From NCBI GenBank assembly GCA_947179155.2, contig OX359270.1, positions 22,693,556 to 22,757,555 of the forward strand: DNA of 64,000 nt, in the 5' to 3' direction. The notes beneath the pieces were generated by a model, which worked only from the letters and a program-made list of their open reading frames with translations, searched no databases and was not told where the DNA came from. Made by a program: the position numbers and the translations under genes. Position 1 is the stretch's first letter; every line of letters starts with the position of its first letter. This document shows, in pieces, positions 1-10,936 of this stretch. This DNA is from Hedera helix (taxonomy: Eukaryota > Streptophyta > Magnoliopsida > Apiales > Araliaceae).

Positions 1-1320
1 ATGGAATGATTTATTTAATTCATGCGATGAATATTATTTATTGATATATATGTTGATATATATAATAATAAATGAGATTGATTATGGACTATTAACCAAT
101 ATGATTGGACTTATTTTTAATTGAATTCATGAATGAATGAGTTTTATAAATGGGGTCTGCATACCTTGTCTTTCTAATTTTTCTTATGTATAATTATATC
201 TCTCTCCTATGTACTTTCCCTTGACTGTTGATCAAGGTTTTTATTTATTGTAAATAGTTTTGTAATAGGATTAGTTAGAATTATTTTGAAGAATTGGAGC
301 AAATGAGCAAAGAACACATGAAGACCCGTTTGTAATGGAGCCTAAATTTAAATATAATAGTTACATTAATTTAATTTATTCTTACACCCTAGGTTTGACC
401 TTTTAGTTCACTTGGTGGCTCTAGTGAACCAAACTAGAATAAAAGTTCATAATCAATCCAAGTAGAATATAGTATTCTATATGTGTATATTAATTATATA
501 TATTATATATTATCCAAACATGCTTCGCATATTAAATAATATGACGCATATTTTATATATATATGTGCATGCACGCTAAAAAAGATGAAACAATTAATAT
601 TAAAACCCCCCTCATAATGTAGAATAAATATTATTTATAAAAATGAATTAAAAGGTTTAATTCATAAATTAAAGGAGTTTAATTCAATTAAATAAAATTA
701 GAATGGTTCTAATTTATTTATTCTACTATTAAAATATTAAGTTGTAACATTCAAAGATATTTGGAATATTGAACGTCACCTTCTAGCATGTTAAAACGAT
801 AGAGTATCAAATACTCGATATAGTTTGTTGTGCACGCACAAGGCTTATATCGATTATTTGAGGTGTTGTTTTATCACATTGAATGCTTGTAATAGAATTG
901 AACATTACTGTTTTGTTGTGCACATACAAGGACATTATTTTTCTCTTCACTTATATAGAAATGCTTGGTTTAACTTAACTTATATAATTTTGATTTGGAT
1001 ATGCACACACATGATCATAATAATCTAAGAGGCAAAATACAAGGAGTTATATGTTGATGTAATTGACAAATAGTTGTCTACCTATTGAATAAACTATAAT
1101 TTGTTGTGCACACATAAGGCTATATTTATGTCAATAGGATCCTTATCTCACTAGCAAATTTTTAAATTAATTTGCCGAACTATATAAAGAGGGTAATATA
1201 GTTTGATAAAAAATAGTGGGAGATACCAATTTAAATAAATACCTAATTTATTTTGGTAATTAATTTAATGAATGTATGCTAAAATATTGTCTATTTTTCA
1301 CATGCAGAATTTTACAAATG
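1..1320 (+). other. 5' leader of copia copy A (noncoding)
   Basis: Long untranslated leader between the missing LTR and gag. It matches, in reverse complement, about 35040-36390 of copy B and 45840-46990 of copy C, including a block around 370-430 (AGGTTTGACCTTTTAGTTCA) and the palindrome GTGCATGCAC at 565-574. Next to that palindrome is a short TA run that is hugely expanded into a CA/TA microsatellite in copy B. Short ORFs here (such as 825-1028) have no family signal. A leader near 2 kb is unusually long for a copia element. Confidence 0.75.
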
Positions 1321-2115
1321 TCAAACTCACTATCACTGCGTAGCATACTTGGCGCTAATAAACTGATCGGACCGAATTACACAGACTGGTTAAGGAATTT
1401 GAGAATTATTCTCACTGTTGAAAAGCTTTCCTGTGTCCTAAATTCGCCTGTCCCTGCAACTGTTGCAGTAAATGCCTCTGAGGAAGAAGTTGCTACTTTT
1501 AAGAAGTGACAAGATGATGCAATTGTGGCTCAATGCATCTCGCATCCATGACTAACGAGCTTTAGCGTCGGCACGATAAAATGGATGCTCATACTATACA
1601 GCTACACCTTAAAGATCTTTATAGTGAGCAAAGTAGGACTGGTAGATATTAAATATCTAAGGAGCTCTTCCGATCTCGGATGACCGGGGACACTACTGTC
1701 GAGACTTATGTCCTCAAGATGATTAATCTGATTTAAGAACTTGGACAGTTAGGTTTTGTGATGGATGGGGAGTTGAGCTCAGATTTGATCTTACAATCAC
1801 TCTCGGACACCTTCTCACAATTTGTTGTGAATTTTCACATGAATAAGTTGAACATCAACTTGCCTGAGTTACTAAACATGTTAAAAACTGTGGAAGGTCA
1901 CTTCTTATCTAAAAAGAACCAAGTCTTGTTAGTAGATGATTCTTCCAAGAAAAGGAAGAGGCCTAAAGGAACTTCTCAAAAGAAAAAATCTAAGAAGGTT
2001 AAAGGCAATGCAAAAGTAAAGGATAATAGAATGTAGATCCAGATAGCAAATGAATATGCTTCCATTGCAACAAGTCGGGTCACTGGAAAAGAAACTGTAA
2101 AGAGTATATTGCAAG
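1321..2115 (+). pseudogene. copia A gag (capsid/nucleocapsid) remnant
   Basis: Gag forms the cytoplasmic virus-like particle and binds the element RNA. The start is the ATG at 1321 (MSNSLSLRSILGANKL), which aligns with the gag start of copy C. The upstream in-frame Met at 1276 is leader. The frame is broken by a TGA at 1507 and shifts into another frame near 1758, where the helical gag region resumes. A lysine-rich tract (about 1945-2030) precedes one CX2CX4HX4C zinc knuckle (CFHCNKSGHWKRNC, 2058-2099), which marks the nucleocapsid. Stops and frame changes make it non-functional. Confidence 0.85.
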
Positions 2116-2159
2116 TTTAAACAGAAGAAGCTTGGAGAAGCTTCAACCGCAGATCAAGG

Positions 2160-3666
2160 TTTGTTCATGATTGAAATAAATATTTTTATAAGTCTAAGTT
2201 CTACTTGGGTATTAGATACCGATTGTGGTTCTCACATATGTAATACTATGTAGGGATTAAGCAGAAGTAGAAAGCTAAACAAAGATGAAGTCATCCTGCG
2301 CGTGGGGAATGGAGCAAAAGTTTTTGTATTAGTCGTAGGAACTTATTGTTTAGTATTGCCTACGGGCAAATCCATTAGTTTAAATAATTGTTATTATGTT
2401 TCAGTACTTATTAGAAACATTATTTCTATTCCTATGTTGGACAAGGATGGTTTTGAAATTATAATAAAGAACAACAGTTGTTCTATTTATAAAAATAATG
2501 TTTTATATGGTATTGGCAATTTACTGAATAGACTTTACTTACTTGACTTACACGAAAATATATTACAAATTGAACAAACTAAGAAAAGAAAAATAGATAA
2601 TGTAAATTATACTTTTATGTGGCACTGTAGACTCGGTCATATTAATGAAACTAGATTAAACAAATTGCATAAAAATGGACTTTTAGAGTTATCTGATTAT
2701 GAATCATATCCAACTTGTGAATCTTGTCTCATAGGTAAAATGACCAAATCTCCTTTTAGTGAAAAATGAGAAAGAGTTACAGAGCTGTTAGAGTTGGTAC
2801 ACACAAATGTATGTGGACCTATTACAACACATGCACGAGGAAGGTATTCATATTTTATCACTTTCATTGATGATCATTCAAGATTTGGATATGTGTATTT
2901 AATGAAATACAAGTTTGAATCGTTTGAAAAGTCCAAAGAATTCCAAAGTGAAGTAGAGAAATAAACTAATAAGAGTATTAAGATTCTTCGATCAGATCGA
3001 GATGTTGAATACTTAAGCAATGAGTTTCTCAATTATCTCAAAGAAAATGGTATAATCTTACAATGGACTCCACCAGGTACTCCACAATTAAATGGTGTAT
3101 CTGTAAAGAGAAATCGAACATTGTTGGACATGGTTCTCATTCTATGATGAGTTTTACCAATCTTCCAGTTTCATTCTGGGGTTATGCCTTAGAAACGGAT
3201 GCATATCTACTTAACAAGATACCTTTTAAATCTGTCCCAAAGACTTCATATGAGTTTATAGACAGGGAGGAAACCAAGTCTTAAGCATGTTAAGATTTGG
3301 GGTTGTCCAGCTTATGTCAAAAGGTTTGAGAATGATAAACTAGAGACACGATCTGACAAATGCAAATTTGTGGGATATCCTAAAGAAAGTTTAGGATATT
3401 ATTTCTATCATCCAACTGATCAAAAGGTGTTTGTTGCGAAACATGTTTTTTTCTTGGAAAAGGAATTTATCCTTGAAGAGGTCAGCGGGAGCAAGATAGA
3501 CCTTGAAGAAGTTCAAGAACCACAAAGTACTATGGGTCAAAGTGAGGTACCTAACCAAGTAACACAACCCAATGTATCACAACCTATTCGTAAATCTGGA
3601 AGAGTACCGAAGATACCTGATAGATATGGATTCATCATAGAAGATGTGATGAGGTATGCATCATAA
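2160..3666 (+). pseudogene. copia A protease and integrase remnant
   Basis: The protease should hold an Asp-Thr-Gly active site. Here the triplet at 2215-2223 reads Asp-Thr-Asp, while copy C keeps DTG, so this protease is dead. Integrase follows: an HHCC zinc-binding domain (WHCRLGH near 2620 and CESCLIGK near 2715), then a catalytic core with FIDDHSRFGY near 2862 and RSDRDVEY near 2990. The catalytic Glu region (about 3093-3110) reads SVKRN where copy C has FERRN, so the third acidic residue appears lost. Stops occur at 2767 and 2962, and the frame changes near 3063 and 3280. The C-terminal part (3370-3666) still matches copy C well. Confidence 0.85.
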
Positions 3667-3669
3667 ATG

Positions 3670-4619
3670 ATGATGATCCATGCACTTACGAAGAGGCAAT
3701 GAGTTGTAAAAACTCAGAGAAATGACTAGCAACCATGAAATCTGAGATGGACTACATGTATGAGAACCAAGTATGGACTTTGGTTACTCCACCTGAGGGC
3801 ATTAAGTCTATTGGGTGCAAATGGGTCTTTAAGAGAAAGACTGGAGTAGACGGCAAGGTAGAAACCTATAAGGCCCAACTGGTTGCAAAAGGTTTCAGAC
3901 AAAGACAAGGTATTGACTATGACGAAACCTTCTCACCAGTAGCAATGCTCAAGTCCATTCGGATTTTGCTTGCAATTGCAGCTTATCATGACTATGAGAT
4001 CTGGCAAATGGATGTGAGAACGAATTTCCTCAATGGGAAACTAGAAGAGGATGTATATATGATACAACAGAGGGATTTGTTTCAAAGGTTGGAACAAATC
4101 AAGTCTGTAAGCTACAACGATCCATCTATAGATTGAAGCAAGTTTCTCGAAGATGGAACATCCGTTTTGATGAGACAATCAAAAATTTTGATTTTATCAA
4201 AAACGAGGATGAACCATGTGTGTACAAGAAGGTTAGCGGGAGCGCTATCACATTCCTAGTATTAGATATTGATGATATATTACTAATAGGGAATAATGTT
4301 CCAGTGCTATAGTCGACCAAGATTTGGTTATCTAAACACTTCTCCATGAAAGACTTGGGAGAAACATCCTATATTTTGGGGATAAAGATCTATAGAGATA
4401 GATCTAAAAGGATGTTTAGCTTGTCCTAAGGAACGTACATTGATTTTATGCTAAAAAGGTTTAACATGAAAGATTCCAAGAAAGGGCTCATGCCGATGGG
4501 TTCTAGAATACATCTCTCGAAGAAGCAGGGCCCAAAGACACCTGAAGAGAGAGACAGTATGAGTAAGTTTTCTTATGTCTCGACAATAGGATCTATCATG
4601 TACAGGATGATATATACAA
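3670..4619 (+). pseudogene. copia A reverse transcriptase remnant
   Basis: Copia-type RT: the N-terminal motif CKWVFKRKTGVDGKVETYKA (about 3817-3880), then LVAKGFRQRQGIDYDETFSP, then the first catalytic Asp region QMDVRTNFLNG (about 4006-4040), where family members usually have Ala in place of the Asn. The YVDD-type box is at about 4264-4290 and reads LDIDDILLIGN. Frame changes occur near 4080 and 4440, and there are stops at 4134 and near 4308. A C-terminal piece (4448-4639) still matches copy C, after which similarity ends abruptly. The palm is partly preserved but the protein cannot be made. Confidence 0.85.
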
Positions 4620-4622
4620 GAC

Positions 4623-5911
4623 TGCTGCAGAAAAAGTGAAAAACAATTTGTCCAAATATTTTGACCATTGTTTCAGGCTAGTTAACTGGTTTTAAAAATT
4701 AAGTCCTTTGGATTCTGATAGTATACTGTATAAAGAAGTTCCAGTCCGAAAATGAGCTCGATCCTACTTCGGATGAGTGAGTTATGTCGATCGAAGATTA
4801 AGGTTTTAAAAATTAAATAGGCTAAATCTATAGTTCTGTAACTCTGATGAAGCTGAATTTTTAATTAGAAGTGCACACTATTATAAGGTTGTTCTAGTTT
4901 AAATTTTGTGATTTTTTGGATAAAAAACTCGATTTATGAAAAATATTGCAATTTTAAGCAAATGTGTCTTTTAAAAAAAATAGTATTTAAAGCTAAAAAT
5001 TTAAGAAAAAATATTTTATAAGTGAAATAATATATACTAAATAGTGCCAGAAGGAAATAAAATAATAAAGTTTTTAGCTATTTTTAATAAATAAGTTTAG
5101 CTAATGAAATTAATGTAGTTAATTAAATGATTTATTGAAAAGTCATATAAAATGAATTTTTTGACTTACACGCAATAAAAATGGATGAACAAGACTATGT
5201 AAGGGTAAAATTTGTGTAAAACTGCGATGAACAACCCCAAAAAAAAGGGGGTATTTGTTAGTGCATTATAGTTATGATCCACATACGGATGTCTATGTCG
5301 TCCAAATGTTAATATGTTGTGCACAATATAGGGTACGATAGATTGATCACTTAGAGTACTAGCAGATGGTTTTTCCAGTACTCGTGATTGTTAAATTTGC
5401 CTACAGTAATAGGTCGCAGTAGAAATACCCATTAAACCTAGTTATAGTTCAAACTCTCGATGACACTCAGTATATTCATGTACAATGGTTGAGCTAAAGA
5501 AAATCTCCTTGAATTCATGTTATTCAAACTACTTCACAACTATTGCTTCAATTGTTGAAGGTTTCAAAAAATATTTATTCTAATTGTGATATTCTTTGCA
5601 CTTAATTACTTTATTACTTGATGAGCAAAATAGTTGCTTACTCTTGCTTAATATAACTATTTCAGCTAAGTAAAAGAAAATCAAATGATCAGATATGGGA
5701 CAAGGGAAAGGGAAAAACTACTAATTAGAAGGCGTTATGTTTATTATTTGTGTTGAACTATTATGTTATTAAGTTGTAAGACTTTATGGTATTACATTTT
5801 ATAAGTTTAAAGGTTAGAGAACCTGGGATTATTGTAATACCTTAAGGGTAAGTATTGTACTTATATTATGTCTTTAAGTTATGAATGGATGTGAATGTGA
5901 ATAGTAGTGTA
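4623..5911. other. LTR E body and unassigned noncoding DNA
   Basis: No credible ORF. The downstream part belongs to an LTR in + orientation (LTR E). Bases 5616-5650 match a block shared with the other chromovirus-type LTRs of this window (form ACTTGCTGAGCC, then GCTCATTCTTGCT), and the LTR end is found beyond the inserted CACTA element, at 7605. I cannot place the LTR start. The first few hundred bases after 4622 match nothing else I recognise here. Confidence 0.45.
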
Positions 5912-7605
5912 TACTACAAGAAAAAGGCTTAAATCAGACGAAATTATAGTCGACGAAAATAATTCCGTTGGAATTACTCTTAGTCTCGACGGAATATTCC
6001 ATCAGTACTAAATCCGTCGGAATTAAGTACTTTCGTCAGAATTTTCGTCGAGATTCTGCTTTTTGACTGATGGCGGCAAAATTTTTGTGTGCGGCAATTT
6101 AGTTCCGATGGAATTCCGTCAAAGATAATTTTAATTCTGACGAATATTCAGTCAAAACTAAGCCCTTTTTTTTTCTAACCCGAGCCCGGCTCTCTTCTTC
6201 TTCACTTTTCTTTTCCTTTCTTGGCTGCTTTTTTCTTTTTCTCTCGCGACGCGCCTCTTCCTCTTCCAATCATTTCTTCTCAGATCTTATTCCCTTTTCT
6301 AAGGTTAGTTAGATCTAGGTACCCTTAAAACCCTAATTTATCTCCATATAATTAAACTCAAACATTTTCATATCTAGTGCAGTAGTGGTGCGGCGTTGCA
6401 GTGGTGCGGCGTTGCAGTGGTGGTTCTTGGCGGTACTGGCAGCATAATTTGGTTTATTCCCTCAATTTTTAGCTTCAATTTAAAGGTTAGGTACTTGTTA
6501 ATTATTTGTTTGTAGTTAGGGTTAGAAAATCCTAATTTTGTACCGTGTTACTATATTATTTCGGATGTTTAGTTTTAGCCTCGAAAAAATCATATAGTCA
6601 TTGCTGGGGAGATTTTTGGGATGCATAACAATATTGTTAGTTTTATATATGGGATTATTTTGGATGTATATATGTAATTTTGTACTATGTTGCTATATTA
6701 TTTTGGATTTGGGGCTGAACATATACTTTGAATAGCCAATTTGATTTGGGGCTGATCATAGTTTGAATATTGATTTATATTTTTGTTTTGTTATTGTCAT
6801 CTGAAATTTTATGGTATTGTGAGGATGTTTTTGAAGTGTATTAAAATGTTGTTTTTTGTTTTCTTGAATTACTGCTATACATGTTGGCCATGATAGATCA
6901 CAGCCATATGAATTACAGGAGATTTTGATGATATATTTGTAAGGTGTAATTCATTCTACTGATAATTATAATGAATTTGTGTAGTGGTAATCAGTATGTT
7001 GTTTATAATGGTTAGAACTGAATAGTCTGTAAAAATTAAGTTATAGGCTATATGTGATTTAGGTTGCATTAATGTAGTCTTGCAGATGATCAAAAGGTGG
7101 GAGTATTTTAGTATGTAGCCCTGCATCATATCAATTGTTCTCTCTTCTTCTTACAGAAGTATTAATTTATTTTTGCTAGCAATTTGTGAATTTGTTATTC
7201 TAGAGTTGTAGAAGCATTGATGAACCTGGTGTGAAATGTTTTCTTCCACTGTATAAAATATTAGTACACATTGGTTGATACGATTGGTATTTTTTTTTAT
7301 AAAAAAAGTAAAATTTATTTCCGACAAAAAATTCCTTCAGAAAGAAATTAATTTCGACAGAAATTTCCTTGGGAAATAACTAATTTTCGATGGAAAATTT
7401 CGTGAAAAATAACTTTTATTCTCGACGAAATTAATCCCGACGAGCTTATTTACGACCGAATTTTCCTTCGGAAATAAATTAAGTCCAACGGAATAAGCTT
7501 ATTTTTGACCAAAAAATTCGTCAGGGATAAGCTTTTTTCTTGTAGTGGTAGTATCGTGAGCACCATACCTGGGGGTAAAAGTAACTTGGATTTGGGAGCG
7601 TCACA
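5616..7605 (+). repeat. LTR E, 3' part, split by CACTA I
   Basis: Terminal part of a Ty3/gypsy-type LTR. The last 55 bases after the CACTA element (GTATCGTGAGCACCATACC to TTTGGGAGCGTCACA, ending at 7605) match the 5' LTR end of chromovirus D at about 49983-50035 (GATCGTGAGCACCAAACCC, then TTTGGGGGCGTCACA). Without the 1.64-kb CACTA insertion, the shared block at 5616-5650 sits about 0.3 kb from the LTR end, similar to solo LTR S2. No primer-binding site follows 7605, so this is probably a solo or truncated LTR. Confidence 0.6.
5912..7547. mobile_element. Non-autonomous CACTA (En/Spm-type) element I
   Basis: The right end reads, in reverse complement, CACTACAAGAAAAAAGC; the left end is TACTACAAGAAAAAGGC, with the first C changed to T. 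The element is flanked by a perfect 3-bp target duplication GTA (5909-5911 and 7548-7550), as expected for CACTA transposase. Both ends carry many copies of a subterminal motif around CGACGGAATT (about 5938-6150 and 7320-7530), typical transposase-binding repeats. No transposase ORF is present, so it depends on an autonomous partner. The interior holds a pyrimidine-rich, UTR-like stretch (6180-6310) and a short GC-rich tandem repeat (about 6381-6424). It sits inside LTR E and is therefore younger. Confidence 0.9.
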
Positions 7606-10336
7606 AGACCAACCCCTAGGGTGGCCGAACCCTAGGGACACCTAGGAGGCACCTTAAGTTTTTGTTCCTTGTTCGTTTTTCTTATTTTGCCCTTATTTCT
7701 TTTCAGTAGTTCAAATCAAGTTCAATCAAAAAAATTTACCAAGGTGGGACCACCTAGGAGTCAAGGCCGTAGGTGGCCAAACCCTAGTTGTTCCCCTTTT
7801 TCATTCTTTAATTGTTCATTTTCGTTCATTTATTTCCGTCTTGGTTCATTTAATTCCTTATGTTAAATGTTAACCTTAATTTATACTTGGGCTCATAATA
7901 TATGTGACTAGTTTATACACTTACACTAAATTTAGAACTGAGGATTTCATTTAATCTTTGAAGTGGTTTTTTAGATACATATTCCGCCGTGTAAATTAAG
8001 TAAAATCAATATGTTTAATAATTTGGTAATCATTCTTTAAAAAAAAAAAATTAAAGAATTTATTCAACCCCTATTCTAGATTCTTTCATGTACTTTTGGG
8101 AATAACAAAATAAAAGTGAAAAAAATGGTGAAAAAAAAAAAAAGAAAATAAATGTTGAGTGCTATGTGGCAGTTGGGAGAACTTATACATGGGTAAATAT
8201 AGAGAAATTTTTATTTTTTTTTCTTAAAAGGATAACAATAAGTATATAATATAAGAGTAAATATGTTACTTAATGGAGTACTCCAGTAGTATATAACATC
8301 CTTTGGAGAATGGAGGGAATTTTATTTTTTTTACTACCGTTGCACAGTCTATCCAATTGTAACTACAGCTCCCTCTTCTCCCTTTATAACATATTAGTCT
8401 AAGTTGCACATGCATTGTATATGTAATTATCGTAAGAATATAATAAAAAAAATTATTAAATTTTGGTGATAAAAGATTAAAAGTAAAAAGGATAAAATTA
8501 TAATAAAATAAAATTTATGGGGACAAAAGAGAAAGAAAATTTGTCACTCGCTTTCAAGAGAAGTAATTATTGTGATACAAATTCAAAAAGTGATCACCAT
8601 TCTTCTCTCTCTCCCTTTTATACTATAGATATTTGGATAGGTATAAATTATAAAGTACTAGCCTTGAGCTAGTAATATGCATGCAGCACGGGTGTACTAC
8701 ATGTACTACAAAGATATATAGTAAGCATATATAACATACGCATAGTAAACTTACACAAGGATACTCTTTATAAAAATCAACAACTCAACTGTCTTAGTCA
8801 GTTGGGAAAAGAAATGCTTCTCTTACTTATCGCAATTTCTCTCCCTCCCTCTGAGAGTTTGTGAGTGATATCAATTTGGCAATATCTTTTTTTCTTTTTG
8901 TAGATTAGGGTTTTATTTTGGTTCCGATGTAGTTCTACTTTTTTTCCCCTGCTAAATTGTGTTTGTATATTAAATAGCAAAAACATAGGATATATCATCT
9001 TCTTCTTTTTCATTTATATATACTGAACCCTTGAATTCATTAGATATGCATTTCCTATCGATTTTCCCCCCTTGGATATCTTGTCTTCTGTACAAGGTGA
9101 GCTCGATCGCTGGAGTATTCAATATACGCGCTAGTTGAAACGAGGTAACACTATTTGGTGATCATATTTAGAAGTTTGTTTTATTTATTTTATAAAAAGT
9201 AAAGCATCTTTCAAAATAAATCAATTATCAAATAACGTTTTCTATTATTGATTTCAAAGAAATTTATATCTATTAGGTATTAATGTATTATAATAACGCA
9301 AATAACATTTTATTAACTGAAATATTTTAGTTAGTATTGAATTGAGTTCTCACATGAAACAAACTTGGATTTAATTGGTTAACATTTTTACCTTTTTTTT
9401 TTATTTGTATTATCTCATAAGATATGCATGAGAATTGGTAGATTTCTTTACTTTGTAGAAAAGTCATTCATAAGATATATAATAAAATTTGTAGGCAATT
9501 CCGCAATTCAATTATATATATGTAAATTAGTTGTTTTCTGTCTTCAAAGACATTCAATTACAACCAATTCCCTCTTTGTAGAACTACAAAAAAATAGACA
9601 TTTGACAATGATTTTTCGGACAATGACTCATAAATTTGTTGTCAAAAATGCATGTTTAGCACTAAAATTTGTCATTCGTTTTAGTTTGTAAAAGATTTTC
9701 ATTTTTCGTAATGAAATTCATAAGTCATTGCAAAAATTTGTTGGAGGGAAAGAAAAAATCCCCGCCTATGTATTTTTTTTGTTGCCGATTTGTTAGCGGT
9801 AAAAATTCTTCTCCCGCCACTTGATTTCTTCTCATTGTAGGCAACAAAAGATTTTTTGTTGCTATATTTTATAGCCTAATATGGACCACATTCATTGTCA
9901 ACAATTTTTCTATCTTTGCTTATTTTTTACGACGACTATTAAAATATTACCCTAAATTAAGATAACCTCAATAAGCATGTTTCATCCTCTCTCTTTTTTT
10001 CCAAAATGCATAGTTTTATATTTTTAAATTATTAGTTATTTTATTTCCTTTTGAATAGCTCGTTGTTTTACATGAGACAGAGGGATTATAATTAATGATA
10101 TTCTAATTAAAGAATTTGAGTTATAGAAAAATAAAAAAGTAAAATAAATATATAAATAATGTACCATGCAAATAATTCAAAGACCACCATCATGGCACAT
10201 TGTTCAGCATCTGCGAACTTCATGGATGGGAGGATGTATGTAATCTTAGATGGTTTTGGCGAAAATATTGTATAAAATATTCTGGTTCTTTAAAATTATA
10301 AACATTTATTTCATACTCTTTTTATTCAATGTTGTC
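7606..10336. other. Noncoding AT-rich region
   Basis: No supported gene. It contains poly-A/T runs (near 8040, 8130, 8210), and a CT-rich stretch near 8820-8900. A possible CACTA-like left end (AACTACAAAAAAATAGAC) at 9582 is followed by short repeated words but has no recognisable right end. ORFs such as 8798-9013 (-) and 9428-9691 (+) are low-complexity and show no motif. Confidence 0.4.
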
Positions 10337-10340
10337 TATA

Positions 10341-10760
10341 CACTATCAAAAAAATTGAGCATTTGAGACAAACTTATCGGTCTTTAAATTACAAATATCA
10401 GTTACTAATTTTGAGACAAAAATCAGCAGTCTCAAAATCGGTACCAAAAATCTCTTTGGTAAATTTGAAACGGGCCTATCATCCATCCCTAAATTTTAGC
10501 TACCAATTTTTTTATCTCAAAAAATAAAAAATCCATCTATAATTCTGAATACCATAACTACTTTTTAGAGACCCAATTTTCTAAATTTTTGGGGTTATTT
10601 TTGACATAAAATTTATGCTTGAGACTATCCATGACCGGCTCTAATCCGTCTCAAAAGTTCAAGAAAGGAGAAAATATTCATATTAGTTTCGATATCTAAA
10701 CCTGTCTCAAAATTACTTGCACAATAATTTTTATATTTTTTTCATAATTTTGTACTTTTC
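10341..10760. mobile_element. Possible CACTA-like terminal region
   Basis: Begins CACTATCAAAAAAATTGAGC and is followed by repeated words in both orientations built on GAGAC/GTCTC (for example near 10369, 10411, 10431, 10560, 10621, 10650, 10702). This resembles the subterminal repeat region of a CACTA transposon. The motif differs from that of CACTA I/II, so it would be another family. No matching right end with a 3-bp duplication was found. Weak call. Confidence 0.3.
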
Positions 10761-10936
10761 AGATGTCACACCCAAAGAAATTTAATTAACTAGAATTTAA
10801 AAAAAAAATGACATGATTAAAACACAATAATAATACTGCAAATATTATTTTTCAACATTAATTGATACAAGTTGGTTGTCTTGAAATATATAAAACAAAC
10901 TGGTTCCAAAACTCATTGAAAATTGAACATATATTC

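Larger units (their letters stand above)
1..4622 (+). mobile_element. Ty1/copia retrotransposon copy A, partial
   Basis: Degenerate copia element whose 5' LTR and primer-binding site lie before the window. The order leader, gag, protease, integrase, reverse transcriptase is the copia order, with integrase before RT. Two more copies of the same family lie in the opposite orientation (29480-39008 and about 39190-49959). By alignment, base 1 here corresponds to about 36390 of copy B, so roughly 560 bp of leader plus the LTR are missing. Family similarity ends near 4622 inside RT; RNase H, polypurine tract and 3' LTR are absent. All domains carry stops or frame changes, so it cannot be autonomous. 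I did not assign a copia lineage. Confidence 0.9.

Noticed and set aside
5236..5260. Polypurine-like AAAAAAAAGGGGG followed by TATT and TGTTAGTGC, like a 3' LTR border
   Set aside because: No second copy of TGTTAGTGC with LTR context, no matching end, and it falls inside DNA better explained as part of LTR E.
4618..7609. AGAC on both sides of LTR E (4619-4622 and 7606-7609) as a possible target duplication
   Set aside because: Only 4 bp; the sequence at 4623 does not start like an LTR of this type, and copia sequence does not resume after 7605.
9582..9900. AACTACAAAAAAATAGAC with repeated nearby words as another CACTA/MITE
   Set aside because: First base does not fit, and no right end or target duplication could be found.
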